From NCBI GenBank assembly GCA_016711485.1, contig JADJSX010000023.1, positions 124,001 through 188,000 of the forward strand: a DNA stretch of 64,000 bases, written 5' to 3'. A program made the translations under genes and the position numbers. This DNA comes from Leptospiraceae bacterium (GTDB taxonomy: Bacteria > Spirochaetota > Leptospiria > Leptospirales > Leptospiraceae). Position 1 is the stretch's first letter. The number at the start of each line of letters is the position of its first letter. Positions 27,535-36,570 of the stretch are shown here, piece by piece. The notes beneath the pieces are model-generated. The model saw nothing but the letters and a program-made list of their open reading frames with translations, ran no database searches and had not been told where the DNA came from.

Positions 27535-28440
27535 TTAACTACTCTCTGTTAGATTAGGGAGGGTAAATATAAATATACTTCCTTTGCCAAGTTCTGAGGT
27601 TACCCAGATTTTTTCATTGTGTTTATCTAAAAATTCTTTGCATAGTATAAGACCTAGTCCCGTACCTTTTTCCCCATTTGTTCCTGCGTTACTTTGGTGT
27701 CTTACGTCTATCCTGAACAAGGTTTCTAAAGTAGATTGCTGCATTCCAATTCCTGAATCTTCCACTCTTACTTCCAATTTATTTTCTAGTGTATGCACAG
27801 AAATTTGAATCGAATCGTTTTCGTTTGTAAATTTTAAAGCATTGCTGATTAGATTTCTAAGCACAGTTGTTATCATATCAACATCAAAAAAAGAATAAAA
27901 TTCTTGTTCTAATTGAGTTGTTAATTTTACGTTTTTTCCTTTAGCAGTCGCTAAGAACAATTGAATATTGGAATGAATTATATTGTTGAGATTATGCTTT
28001 GACGGGTTATATGGAATATCCCCTTTTTGCGATCGCGCCCAAACAAGTAAGTTTTCTAGAAGAGTAAGAATCGACTTTGCAGAATTTTTTAATAAAGGCA
28101 GAAATCGGTTAAATTTCTCAACCTTTGTATTTTCATCAATATTCGATAAATATTCAAAAGAGGAATGCAAACTTCCAATCGGTCCTCTTAAATCATGCGC
28201 TAATATTGAAAAAAATTTATCTTTTGTAGCATTTAATTTAATTAGATTATTTTCTGCTATCTTGCGGTCTGTAATATTTTGGACTAGCCCAATAATAATT
28301 AGTGGTTTTCCAGATGCATTCCATTTCATGATTGATCCAATATCTAAAAACCATTTGTATTCGCCGGATTTGGCTAAAATTCTATACTCTACTTCATATC
28401 GATCGACTTGCCCTGATATATGCTCTAACAATGCATTCAT
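27535..28440 (-). CDS. CheB-CheR fusion, piece 6: PAC, HisKA and ATPase domains
   Basis: A 301-codon open frame. It begins inside a PAC motif (YEVEYRILAKSGEYKWFLDIG), followed by HisKA with SILAHDLRGPIGSL (phospho-acceptor His), and a HATPase domain with NLISNALKFT, DSGIGMQ and GEKGTGLGLILCKEF. The kinase core is intact. If the upstream breaks are real, this piece might still be made from its internal ATG as a soluble kinase, but no good ribosome binding site is seen. Confidence 0.7.
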   Translation of the reverse strand: MNALLEHISGQVDRYEVEYRILAKSGEYKWFLDIGSIMKWNASGKPLIIIGLVQNITDRKIAENNLIKLNATKDKFFSILAHDLRGPIGSLHSSFEYLSNIDENTKVEKFNRFLPLLKNSAKSILTLLENLLVWARSQKGDIPYNPSKHNLNNIIHSNIQLFLATAKGKNVKLTTQLEQEFYSFFDVDMITTVLRNLISNALKFTNENDSIQISVHTLENKLEVRVEDSGIGMQQSTLETLFRIDVRHQSNAGTNGEKGTGLGLILCKEFLDKHNEKIWVTSELGKGSIFIFTLPNLTESS

Positions 28441-28667
28441 CGCCTTCGTATGATCGTCTGGATGAATTAAATCTGTAAAATCTTTATAATGTTTAAATCT
28501 TTCTGGGGATAACCAAGCATTTCCGCTTTCTTTTTATCAATGGTAACATTTCCTGTTGCAATATCCATTTCCCACCATGCCATATTTGCTACGCATACCG
28601 AGTGTTAATCTCGTATTTGACTCTAAAAGAGTTTCTTCTACTTTTTCACTTGTTATATCGTTAATTA

Positions 28668-29456
28668 TTAAAAATAATTTAGGAGTGGCTGATTCCTTTT
28701 GGGAGTAATATTGTTTTCCGCTAATAAATTTCCTGCCATTCGAACGTAGATAATTTTTCCTCCTTTTCCTTCCAATTTTAATTCTATATATTTTTCGGTA
28801 GGATTTCGAAAAAAAGCATGAAACCTCGCTAAAAAAATGGAACGGTCTTCGGGATCAAGGAACTCTGAAAAACTTATATTCAATACTTTTGAAGAATCCT
28901 TTCCAACCATATCCATAAATGTTTGATTTGCTTGGAGGATAATACTATTTTGATTCAAGGTAACGTAACCGGCTGGTGATTGATTGTAAAGCTCTGCATA
29001 ATTATTTTTGGAGGTTTCTAATTGAGTTTGCGTATTCCTAAGTTCTTCATTTTGGAGTTCCAGCTCAATCTGATAAACCTGCAAATCATGAATTATTTTC
29101 TGAAATTCGCTGGCAGGAATATCTGAATTTTGACTGAGATTATTTTTTAAAATCGTTTCAGCTTGCTCTCGTAATTCTTTAAATTTTTCATTCATTATGA
29201 GTATCCTTTGTGATACTATATTGCTCTTTTCTATTTGCAGTGCAAACAAAGCAGATTCAATTTCTTTTTGCTTAGTAATATCAATGACCAAACCTGCAAC
29301 TTTCACAGGTTTATTATTTGAATCTCTTTTGACAATTGAGCCTGTATCATGAAACCATTTATACTCACCTGCTCTTGTTTTTATTCTGTATTCAGCCAAG
29401 TATTTATCTACTTGTCCATTCATGTGATTTCGCATAGCGTCCATCGTTTTTTTCAT
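28668..29456 (-). CDS. CheB-CheR fusion, piece 5: PAS domains
   Basis: Starts inside a PAC motif (YLAEYRIKTRAGEYKWFHDTG) and carries a helical linker and a further PAS domain (SPAGYVTLNQNSIILQANQTF). It ends out of frame at 28668; one further A in the AAAA run near 28698 would continue it as E-S-A-T-P-K-L-F-L-I-I-N-D-I-T, into another PAS/PAC block at 28440-28680 that has no open frame of its own because of two more indels. Confidence 0.65.
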   Translation of the reverse strand: MKKTMDAMRNHMNGQVDKYLAEYRIKTRAGEYKWFHDTGSIVKRDSNNKPVKVAGLVIDITKQKEIESALFALQIEKSNIVSQRILIMNEKFKELREQAETILKNNLSQNSDIPASEFQKIIHDLQVYQIELELQNEELRNTQTQLETSKNNYAELYNQSPAGYVTLNQNSIILQANQTFMDMVGKDSSKVLNISFSEFLDPEDRSIFLARFHAFFRNPTEKYIELKLEGKGGKIIYVRMAGNLLAENNITPKRNQPLLNYF

Positions 29457-30747
29457 GATCCTCTGGATGGACTAAATCCATAAAATCTTGATAATGTTTA
29501 AAATTCTCTGGCGGATAATCTAGCATTTCCGCTTTTCGTTTACTAAAAATGACAACGCCAGTTGTTAAATCCAATTCCCACCAAGCCATATTCGCCGTAT
29601 CCATTGCGAAATTTAACATTGATAGAGTATCTTTTAAATTAGACTCTGCAATTTTCTTTTCAGTTATATCATTAAAAACCGCATAGACCTGAAAAGGAGT
29701 AGAATTGTTTTGGGTAAAGAGCGGAGTTGCATATACATTGATCCATTTATAAGAGTCATTTACTGGATTATAAATGCCCATTGTGACATCTTTAACGGTT
29801 TTACCAGTCCTAAGTGCAATCATAGCTGGGTGATCATTCCCGTTAAAATTTGATCCGTCTTCCTGAATGATACGCCATTCTGGATCCATTGAGGTTTTCC
29901 CTTGCATTTGTTCAAAAGAGATCCCTAATATTCTCTCAGCCGCAGGATTAGCGGAAATGATTTGCCCTTCGCTATTTTGATATACAACTCCAAGTTCCAT
30001 AGTATTAAATAAATTCTGAAAACGGATTTCCAGATTATTAAATGCTTCTCGTGATTGAATAATTTCTGTAATATTTACAAACGAAACAATGATTCCCGAA
30101 AAGGATTTTGGACCTATTACATAAGGATCAATTCGAAGCAGATAAGAGTTTCCATCTTGCGTTTTTACTTCTCTCTCCGTATGCATCGTTGAATTTTGGG
30201 TTTCTTTAATCGCTTTAATCAAGTCAAAGTTCAGCAAATAATTTGGTATATGCGTAATCGGTCGACCGATATCATTGCTCAGAATTTTTAGTATCTTAGA
30301 AACGTTAGGCGAAAATCTTCGTACTTCTAAATTTTCATCCAAAAGTAACTGGCCTATATGCGAAGTGCTAATAATATTTTGAATATCATTATGTAATTCA
30401 GTTAACTCGATGATTTTACCTTGATGTTCTGCATTTACTGTAAAAAGTTCTTCATTCGTAGATTGTAATTCTTCGTTTGTAGACTGTAACTCTTCATTGC
30501 TTGCGAGTAATTCCTCGTTAGTCGCTTGTAATTCTTCATTAGTTGTTTCGAGTTCTTCAATCGTGGCTTGTAAATTTTCTCTTGTAAATTGTAATTCCTG
30601 TTCTAAGTCATGTAAATGTTCATCCGCTTCCTTAGATAAATCAAAAGATTGAATAGCAGGATTTACTTCTGAAACATCAATTTTTTTATTTCTCCGATTA
30701 AAATTGTAACTAATTCTTCTTGGCCTTTTTGCTAGGCAATGGAACAA
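29404..30747 (-). CDS. CheB-CheR fusion, piece 4: coiled linker and PAS domains
   Basis: A long helix made of near-repeats of T-N-E-E-L-Q-A/S opens this 447-codon piece and is typical of CheB-CheR-PAS proteins. Three PAS/PAC units follow (NIISTSHIGQLLLDE..., LFNTMELGVVYQNSEG..., FAMDTANMAWWELDL...). It stops at 29404 after HPEDHEKN; an extra A in the A7 run near 29450 is the cause, since with six A the frame runs into piece 5. The first 20 residues are out of the original frame. Confidence 0.7.
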   Translation of the reverse strand: MFHCLAKRPRRISYNFNRRNKKIDVSEVNPAIQSFDLSKEADEHLHDLEQELQFTRENLQATIEELETTNEELQATNEELLASNEELQSTNEELQSTNEELFTVNAEHQGKIIELTELHNDIQNIISTSHIGQLLLDENLEVRRFSPNVSKILKILSNDIGRPITHIPNYLLNFDLIKAIKETQNSTMHTEREVKTQDGNSYLLRIDPYVIGPKSFSGIIVSFVNITEIIQSREAFNNLEIRFQNLFNTMELGVVYQNSEGQIISANPAAERILGISFEQMQGKTSMDPEWRIIQEDGSNFNGNDHPAMIALRTGKTVKDVTMGIYNPVNDSYKWINVYATPLFTQNNSTPFQVYAVFNDITEKKIAESNLKDTLSMLNFAMDTANMAWWELDLTTGVVIFSKRKAEMLDYPPENFKHYQDFMDLVHPEDHEKNDGRYAKSHEWTSR

Positions 30748-31234
30748 TTCGCAGATTAATAAAAGTTTCCATATTATTTTGTCTGACTTTTATGTTTGAA
30801 AATCTAACTTCTTGCTTTTGGCGAAATACTTTTTGAATTCCAGTGGTTAAGGGAACAGTTAATTCCTTGATTGCCATTTTGGAAATATCATTAACTAGTT
30901 TTCCTGAAGGAACTTTGAAATAATGTTGTGGATCACCTAGAGTGTGGATAACCTCCATTTGCTCATTCACGATGACACAAAGCGGTAAATAATCATTAGA
31001 CACAGTATGAAAGAATCGTTCCAATACACGCTCTTCTTCGGAAGATTTGAGGAAACGTCTTGTTCCAATAGCTTGGTTTTTCATTTCCCTACTTCTCGTA
31101 TCAGTTGGTAGAAACAAAGGAGAATTATCCGTTAAAGGTTTTGTCCTTCCCTTGGATCGATATATTTTATACTTTATATCCAAAGGCTCAAAATAATCAC
31201 TCATTTCACTGGTTGATTCGCTTGTGCCTAACAT
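30710..31234 (-). CDS. CheB-CheR fusion, piece 3: end of CheR and first sensory part
   Basis: Begins with MLGTSESTSEMSDYFEPLD, the last strand of a CheR domain, followed by a PAS-like stretch (LERFFHTVSNDYLPLCVIVN...). The ATG is internal to the original gene. It runs out of frame near 30725 at SKKAKKN; a one-base change restores E-L-V-T-I-L-I-G-E-I, linking it to piece 4. Confidence 0.6.
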   Translation of the reverse strand: MLGTSESTSEMSDYFEPLDIKYKIYRSKGRTKPLTDNSPLFLPTDTRSREMKNQAIGTRRFLKSSEEERVLERFFHTVSNDYLPLCVIVNEQMEVIHTLGDPQHYFKVPSGKLVNDISKMAIKELTVPLTTGIQKVFRQKQEVRFSNIKVRQNNMETFINLRIVPLPSKKAKKN

Positions 31235-31271
31235 TAAAATTCCAGATGGATTGAGGGAAAAATTAAAGAAT

Positions 31272-32474
31272 TCAAATGCTTTTTTTTTGTAGGATTGGCT
31301 GTAAATAAATCAGAACATTCCGACAGCTCAATAAAGATATATTTGTGAATGGTGGATCTTTGATTAAATTATGTTGTGCAAATACAACCATTTCTCTGAT
31401 ATTTCGTGCAACTTGGAAATTATCTTCTTTTTTGTGGAAATACTTGGACAATAACTTTGGAGATAAATCTGCAGTAATGCTTTCAGGATAAAGACCATTT
31501 GCCGCAAAATGAATTGCATCTTTATCGATATCCGTCGCAAAAATTTTTACATCAAAATTCTGTTGCATTTCTTCCATACATTCTCGTGCTAACATTGCTA
31601 GGCTATATGCCTCTTCTCCAGTCGAACATGCCGCTACCCAAAATCTGATTTCTCTATTCGGAGATGACTGTAGAATTGTTTGCATACATTTAGAATAAAG
31701 AAAATCAAATGCTTCCTGGTCTCTAAAAAAACTAGTAACACCAATCAACAATTCGCGGTATAATGAATTTACCTCACTCGGATATCGCACTAAATACTCA
31801 ATGTATTCTTTCAGATCGTGAGTTTGCGAAATGCTCATTCGTCTTTCAATTCTGCGGGTAATCGTGCTTGGTTTATAAAAAGTAAAATCAACTCTACACT
31901 TTTCTCTTAAAATGGAAAATATTCTGGTTAGACCTTCTTCTTCACTTAACAGTGTTTCTGAACGTACGGATTGAGTGGCATATGGATGTTTTGAAAAAGA
32001 GATTAATTGTCCAGGCATCTCTTCTGGAGATAGTATAAAATCAGTCAGACCAGTAGAAATTGCCGCACGTGGCATTCCGTCAAACTTTGCAGTATCTTCC
32101 TTCTGCACCATTACCATCCCGCCTAATTCTTTTATTACCCGTAAGCCGCGAGTCCCATCACTTCCTGTTCCAGAAAGGATTATTCCAATAGATTTTTCTC
32201 CTTGGTCTTCAGCTAAAGATTTAAAAAAAACATCAATCGGAAGGTTGACTCCTTTTGAATGATCTTGTTCGCTTAGAAATAACTTTCCATGAAATATGTT
32301 CAGATTTTTTTTGGGGGGAATCAAATATACATTATTCGGAAGAACTACCATATTGTCTTCAGCCCTATGTACGGGCATGGAAGTTTTTTTTGAGAGAAGT
32401 TCTACCATTAGGCTTTTGAAATCCGGAGATAAATGCTGAATTACCACAAAAGCTAAACCACTCACTGGCGGCAT
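31272..32474 (-). CDS. CheB-CheR fusion, piece 2: CheB and CheR domains
   Basis: About 400 residues. The first part completes CheB (FVVIQHLSPDFKS with catalytic His, SGTGSDGTRGLRVIKELGG with catalytic Asp). CheR follows: a helical N-domain (STITRRIERRM), then the S-adenosylmethionine site (FWVAACSTGEEAYSLAM), FATDIDKDAI and ISLLSCRNVLIYL. The frame ends in an A9 run at 31280-31288; with eight A it continues into the next piece as L-Q-K-K-A-F-E-F-F. In such fusions the two domains regulate an attached sensor kinase rather than a classical chemoreceptor. Confidence 0.75.
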   Translation of the reverse strand: MPPVSGLAFVVIQHLSPDFKSLMVELLSKKTSMPVHRAEDNMVVLPNNVYLIPPKKNLNIFHGKLFLSEQDHSKGVNLPIDVFFKSLAEDQGEKSIGIILSGTGSDGTRGLRVIKELGGMVMVQKEDTAKFDGMPRAAISTGLTDFILSPEEMPGQLISFSKHPYATQSVRSETLLSEEEGLTRIFSILREKCRVDFTFYKPSTITRRIERRMSISQTHDLKEYIEYLVRYPSEVNSLYRELLIGVTSFFRDQEAFDFLYSKCMQTILQSSPNREIRFWVAACSTGEEAYSLAMLARECMEEMQQNFDVKIFATDIDKDAIHFAANGLYPESITADLSPKLLSKYFHKKEDNFQVARNIREMVVFAQHNLIKDPPFTNISLLSCRNVLIYLQPILQKKSI

Positions 32475-32595
32475 ATTTGAAAAAAGTGTCTATTGCCTCG
32501 AGTCCGCCGGCAGACGCTCCAATAGCTACATAATAAATTGGAAGATTTTTATCCTCTACATTTTTCTTCTTTTTTTCTTTGGAAGGTTTTTTCAT
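32365..32595 (-). CDS. CheB-CheR fusion, piece 1: start of CheB domain
   Basis: Starts at ATG 32595 with a Lys-rich leader and the CheB strand IYYVAIGASAGGLEAIDTFF, holding the catalytic Ser of G-A-S-A-G-G. Dropping one T from the T6 run near 32480 joins it to the next piece as F-F-S-N-M-P-P-V-S-G, the normal CheB sequence. Residues past that point in this frame are meaningless. Confidence 0.6.
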   Translation of the reverse strand: MKKPSKEKKKKNVEDKNLPIYYVAIGASAGGLEAIDTFFKYAASEWFSFCGNSAFISGFQKPNGRTSLKKNFHART

Positions 32596-32859
32596 AAAAA
32601 GAATGTATTTTGAAAATGAAATTCTTCATAGTATTTTTTTAAGGAATAAGAAAAAATCTTCAGTCCAGAAAATCGCTTTATTAAAAAAATAAATACAGAA
32701 TGATTTCATGGTATCAATTCGTAGACTTTAGTTAGTTAAACAGAAATTCACTTTTAATTCCCGATTCCTAAATAAACGATAGCCGCTATATGAAAAATTT
32801 ACACAAAGGAAATATGAAAATCGGAACAATTGAAACTAAACGATAAAATTAATTGCAAT

Positions 32860-33429
32860 TTAAAAATCACTAATTTCTTTTTCTTCCAATTGTTTGATAC
32901 GAACTTCCAATTGTGTTAAAAGATCCACAGTGGTAGGATCAGTGCTTTTTAGATATGGTTGGTAATAGCTGATTTCAGATAATATTCCAAGAATCTTTGA
33001 AATATTTTTACTCGCAACTTCAATTGTGTGGGAAGTGTTTTGTCCTTTCTTGCGACGAAATTCTATTTTTGATAGAATTTCGTTATTGTTGACAGCAATG
33101 TAATCAGCCATGAGAGCCATTAATTTTTGCATTGTCGCAACTGTGGTTTTGTATTTCTCTTTTTTTATATCTTGTTCGTGGGCTTTTTTAATTGCTGTCT
33201 GCATTGAATTCCAAAGAAATATGATAAAAATCGAAAATAGAATTTCGAAAATAAGGCTTGGTAAAAACGGAAACGAAAAAGCGGACTGTAAGAATTTATC
33301 TTCTAAATCTATTACGATTGGTTTATCGGCAAGTAAAACATCAAGGCCAATTATCCCTATATGTATAATGATTCCCAAAAAAGATCCTACAATTAGTATA
33401 ATGCTATATCTTCTAAATATTGATTTCAT
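32860..33429 (-). CDS. Membrane protein of unknown function with cytoplasmic helical tail
   Basis: A 189-residue protein. Two membrane helices (IILIVGSFLGIIIHIGIIGLDVLL and LPSLIFEILFSIFIIFLW) enclose a loop of about 30 residues. The remaining 110 residues are charged and helical, ending in a coiled coil (LEVRIKQLEEKEI). I do not recognise the family. The shape resembles the input end of a sensor without a catalytic domain. It stands alone between the CheB-CheR gene and AT-rich non-coding DNA. Confidence 0.55.
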   Translation of the reverse strand: MKSIFRRYSIILIVGSFLGIIIHIGIIGLDVLLADKPIVIDLEDKFLQSAFSFPFLPSLIFEILFSIFIIFLWNSMQTAIKKAHEQDIKKEKYKTTVATMQKLMALMADYIAVNNNEILSKIEFRRKKGQNTSHTIEVASKNISKILGILSEISYYQPYLKSTDPTTVDLLTQLEVRIKQLEEKEISDF

Positions 33430-33995
33430 AATTTTATTTACAACTACACGTTAGACTTTTTCTTTCTGTAGCAAGAGGGAATTTATATTACATTCTAAAT
33501 AAAAGTTTGTTTCAATTATTTGGAAAAATACTTTTACTTTTGTAGTAACCATTCTAAATTTTTCTAAATAATTTAGGCGAAATAAACTACGTTTGATTAT
33601 TTGGGGGATAAAATTGATTAGGTTTAACAAATTAATTTTATCGAATTTTTCGTAAGAATAAATTCTAACCTTACTGTATTTTGTCATTTGCACAAGAAAT
33701 AGAATTAAAGATACTCATTAATATATAAATCCAGTTTTTACTTAGGTATAAAAAAGTATTCCGCATTTTACCATAATGAAATAATAAATAGTTACAACTA
33801 TATTTAAGAAATATATGTATTTGTAATTAGTTTGTGGTGGGTAATAAAAAGTATGCGTAAATGGTATTAAATTTGTTTATTTCTAACTTTTTACAATCAA
33901 ATAGAATACGATGGAAATTTGTGATCTTGCTAAAAAAATTGATAGGCTTTTCTGATAATAACAGAATTTTTAGTCTATAGTGCTAAAGGTATATT
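33430..33995. other. AT-rich gap of about 570 bp
   Basis: No convincing gene. An 80-codon minus-strand frame at 33451-33693 has no recognisable domain, a skewed composition and a start well inside AT-rich DNA, so it was not accepted. The right part should hold the promoter of the glycine-rich peptide gene. Confidence 0.4.
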
Positions 33996-34283
33996 ATGAA
34001 TAAATTTTTCGTTCTTTCTTTTTTTGTTTCGATTTCGCTTTTTAGTTCAGTTTTAAGAGATTTTAGTGATTTGGAATTTTCAGTGCCAACTCAAAGTTCT
34101 GGCAACGGAATCGGTAGCCCAGGAAATGGACTTGGAACTCCCGGAAGCGGAGTAGGGACTCCCGGAACTGGGATTGGCAAGCCTGGGACAGGAACTGGAA
34201 CTGGAACTCCAGGTGGTGGAGTCGGAACTCCTGGAAGCGGTGTTGGAACACCCGGAAGTGGAATCAGAACTCCTTCTAAATAA
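33996..34283 (+). CDS. Secreted Gly/Pro heptad-repeat protein
   Basis: A 95-residue protein with a signal peptide (MNKFFVLSFFVSISLFSSV) and a tail of eight near-exact seven-residue repeats of the form G-x-G-[I/V/L]-G-x-P (for example G-S-G-V-G-T-P), one unit being two residues longer. No Cys or charged cluster. The repeat resembles elastin-like or collagen-like low-complexity surface proteins, but no named family was recognised. AAAGGT lies before the ATG. The repetitive DNA itself could change length by slippage. Confidence 0.65.
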   Translation: MNKFFVLSFFVSISLFSSVLRDFSDLEFSVPTQSSGNGIGSPGNGLGTPGSGVGTPGTGIGKPGTGTGTGTPGGGVGTPGSGVGTPGSGIRTPSK

Positions 34284-34373
34284 GGAATACCAGAAATCAA
34301 TTTTTCCCGATTTATTAGCGAAGACTTCACAGTCAAAGTGAATTATTCTATTGACTGAATTTCGGGATGGTAA

Positions 34374-35792
34374 ATGAATAAGTTTCTGATTAACAAAATA
34401 TTAATAAAGACGAGCGGAACTTCTGTTTTTTTATTGGGAGTGACCGTAATAATTGGATGGTATTTTAATCTACCTATTCTGATTCAAGTTCATCCAAGTT
34501 TTGTCGCTATGCAATTTAATACAGCGCTTGGTTTTTTTGTATTGGGTTTAGCAATACTGATTTTTAATATCCATAGAAAAATTATTACTATTAGTTTAGC
34601 GACTATCGCAATTCTTTTAGGCAGTTTAACTTTAATTCAATATATTTTTCAAATAGATCTTTCCATTGATACACTATTTATGGAGCCTTATATTTTAGTT
34701 GGAGCATCTCACCCGGGTCGGATGGCTCCCAATACGGCATTAAATTTTCTCCTCAGTGGAATTGCGTTAGTTTTAATATCTCAACCGAAAAGAAAAATCA
34801 ATTTACTAACGAGTAGTTTTTTGGGGGCTTTGGTTATAGGTTTAGGAACTGTCGTATTTTTAGGTTATCTATCTAATATTGAAACTGCATATGGCTGGGG
34901 AAGGCTCACAAGAATGGCTTTGCATACATCTAGTGGTTTTGTAGTATTTGGGTTTGCGTTGATTTTGCAGTCGCATTATCTTAGTTTACTTATCCATAAA
35001 AGGGTATCCTCTTTATTTTTTCCTGTAACAACTTTTTTGTTGGGGATAACAATGACAATTGCGCTTTGGCAAGCATTGAGTTCGACTACATTGTTTAATC
35101 CTACTTTAACAAATCGCCTGTCGATTACTCATCCTTTAGCGACGAGTATTTTATTGTTTGGTGGTACACTTTCGATAGTTTTGGCGATAGCGATTTTATT
35201 TGCATTAAGATTTTATGAGCAGGTTAAAGCACTTAAATTAGCACAAGAAAAAATTCTCACTCTGAATCAAAAGTTGGAAACACTTTCTTATATTGATGCG
35301 TTAACAGAAATCGCGAATCGACGTTTTTTTGATATTACTTTTGAGAAAGAATGGAATCGAGCATTACGATATAATTATCCAGTTGCATTAATGCTTATCG
35401 ATATTGATTATTTTAAAAAGTACAATGATTTTTACGGTCACCAAAAAGGAGATGAATGCATTCGAAAGGTTGCCTTGGTTATTGACTCAATGGCACGACG
35501 AAAAACCGATATTGCCGCCCGTTATGGAGGAGAAGAGTTTGTTCTTTTACTAGCAAATATAGAATTTATTTCCGCACAAAAGATTGCTGAAAATTTAATT
35601 CAAGAAATTAGAGATGCAAAAATTGAGCATTCGGATTCTCCCATTAGCTCTTATCTAACCATTAGTGTTGGTTTATTTGTTGAAGTTCCCACTAGTGAGT
35701 TAAATATCGAAAAGTTTATTTTTCATGCAGATACAGCTTTATATCAAGCTAAGAAACTGGGGCGAAACCAGATTGCTGTAGCTAAATTTTAA
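34374..35792 (+). CDS. Membrane diguanylate cyclase (GGDEF)
   Basis: A 472-residue protein. About eight membrane helices fill residues 10-290, a MASE-like sensor region with a conserved-looking HPGRMAPNTALNFLLSG segment. A short coiled linker leads to the GGDEF domain: DALTEIANRRFFD, LMLIDIDYFKKYND, and active site G-G-E-E-F at 385-389. The product-inhibition I-site R-x-x-D (RKTD) is present five residues before it. It should make c-di-GMP from two GTP in response to a membrane-derived signal. It stands alone. Confidence 0.9.
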   Translation: MNKFLINKILIKTSGTSVFLLGVTVIIGWYFNLPILIQVHPSFVAMQFNTALGFFVLGLAILIFNIHRKIITISLATIAILLGSLTLIQYIFQIDLSIDTLFMEPYILVGASHPGRMAPNTALNFLLSGIALVLISQPKRKINLLTSSFLGALVIGLGTVVFLGYLSNIETAYGWGRLTRMALHTSSGFVVFGFALILQSHYLSLLIHKRVSSLFFPVTTFLLGITMTIALWQALSSTTLFNPTLTNRLSITHPLATSILLFGGTLSIVLAIAILFALRFYEQVKALKLAQEKILTLNQKLETLSYIDALTEIANRRFFDITFEKEWNRALRYNYPVALMLIDIDYFKKYNDFYGHQKGDECIRKVALVIDSMARRKTDIAARYGGEEFVLLLANIEFISAQKIAENLIQEIRDAKIEHSDSPISSYLTISVGLFVEVPTSELNIEKFIFHADTALYQAKKLGRNQIAVAKF

Positions 35793-35899
35793 CCTATTAA
35801 TTTTCCTATTTCTTTTTTCAATTACGCTAGTAATTCAAATCAAGTTGGTGAATTGGAAGACTTCTTTTAAAAGGCGTTGCTATAGGAACTAAAGTCGCT

Positions 35900-36499
35900 T
35901 CAACTTTTCGGAAGTTTTATTAGTTCTTCTTCTAATAACGATAAGTAAGTAGGGTCCCTAGTCATCACATAAGATTGGATTGCTCCTTCATAATAGAGAA
36001 TAATTTTTTTTACACATAGTGTGGAGTCTATCGTCTTTGGAAAATTTCCTTTACTCTTTAGATCATCTATAAATTGAACCATAAGGATTTTCCAATTTTC
36101 TAAAATTCCTTTGATTTTACTTTGAAATAATTCTGCGTCCTTTAAGGATTGATTTGTAAATAAGGCAAACGGGCAGCCATTGTATTTTGGTAGCCGAATC
36201 ATTTTTCTTTGAAGCGACACCCAAGAACGAACAAATGGTTCATAAGTGTCATGCTTTTGAATCATCTTTCTCATATAATTTAAAAAATCTTTTTCTTGTA
36301 ATTCAAGATAAGACAATCCCAAACTATTTTTATCAGAAAAGTAAGTATAAAAACTTTTTTTAAAACTAGATGACTCTTCTATAATCTGATTGATTCCTGT
36401 ATTTGCAAATCCTTGTTCATAAAATAATTCCATAGATTTATTTAAAATTCTATCTTTCGGAGTTATGGCATTTTTTTGTTCTTTTACTTTTTTCTTCAT
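35900..36499 (-). CDS. TetR-family transcriptional regulator
   Basis: A 199-residue TetR protein with the N-terminal helix-turn-helix (RILNKSMELFYEQGFANTGINQII, then FKKSFYTYFSDKNSLGLSYL) and a C-terminal ligand domain with NGCPFALFTNQSL. ATG 36499 is taken; the frame is open to a TTG at 36550 with AGGAGG just after it, so a start near 36535 cannot be excluded. It follows the nitroreductase gene on the same strand, separated by a family A element. The strong GTAGACC/GGTCTAC palindrome before the thioesterase gene (37922-37959) is its likely operator. The set resembles electrophile-sensing TetR/oxidoreductase units. Confidence 0.82.
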   Translation of the reverse strand: MKKKVKEQKNAITPKDRILNKSMELFYEQGFANTGINQIIEESSSFKKSFYTYFSDKNSLGLSYLELQEKDFLNYMRKMIQKHDTYEPFVRSWVSLQRKMIRLPKYNGCPFALFTNQSLKDAELFQSKIKGILENWKILMVQFIDDLKSKGNFPKTIDSTLCVKKIILYYEGAIQSYVMTRDPTYLSLLEEELIKLPKS

Positions 36500-36545
36500 A
36501 ATTGATAAGCCTTTTTTCTCAAAATTATCCTCCTTTCTTAAAGTT

Positions 36546-36570
36546 ACCAATTTTGCGTAACATCACTTAG
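36546..36570 (+). repeat. Orphan right end of a family A element
   Basis: The stretch ACCAATTTTGCGTAACATCACTT matches the right end of family A copies (compare TTACCAATTTTGCGTAAGG at 13698-13715). It abuts the left end of the full copy at 36571. It supplies DNA at the 5' edge of the tetR reading frame, suggesting one element inserted beside another. Confidence 0.5.

Larger units (their letters stand above)
27535..32595 (-). pseudogene. CheB-CheR-PAS histidine kinase fusion gene, broken into six or more pieces
   Basis: Read across frames this 5-kb region is one sensor gene: CheB methylesterase (32595-31950), CheR methyltransferase (about 31920-31240), a helical linker rich in E-E-L-x-x-T-N-E-E-L repeats, several PAS domains, and HisKA/HATPase kinase domains. 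At least seven one-base changes split it. Most lie in homopolymers: an extra T near 32480, an extra A in the A9 run at 31280-31288, changes near 30725 and 30685, an extra A near 29450, a missing A near 28698 and a missing C near 28508. The encoded peptides are otherwise well conserved, so the damage is recent or is sequence error. The pieces are listed separately. Confidence 0.8.

Noticed and set aside
33451..33693. 80-codon minus-strand frame in the AT-rich gap
   Set aside because: No signal peptide, domain or ribosome binding site; residue content is what AT-rich random DNA gives.
34063..34336. Pro/Leu-rich frames opposite the Gly/Pro repeat gene
   Set aside because: They are the complement of the repeat; only the plus strand has a signal peptide and ribosome binding site.
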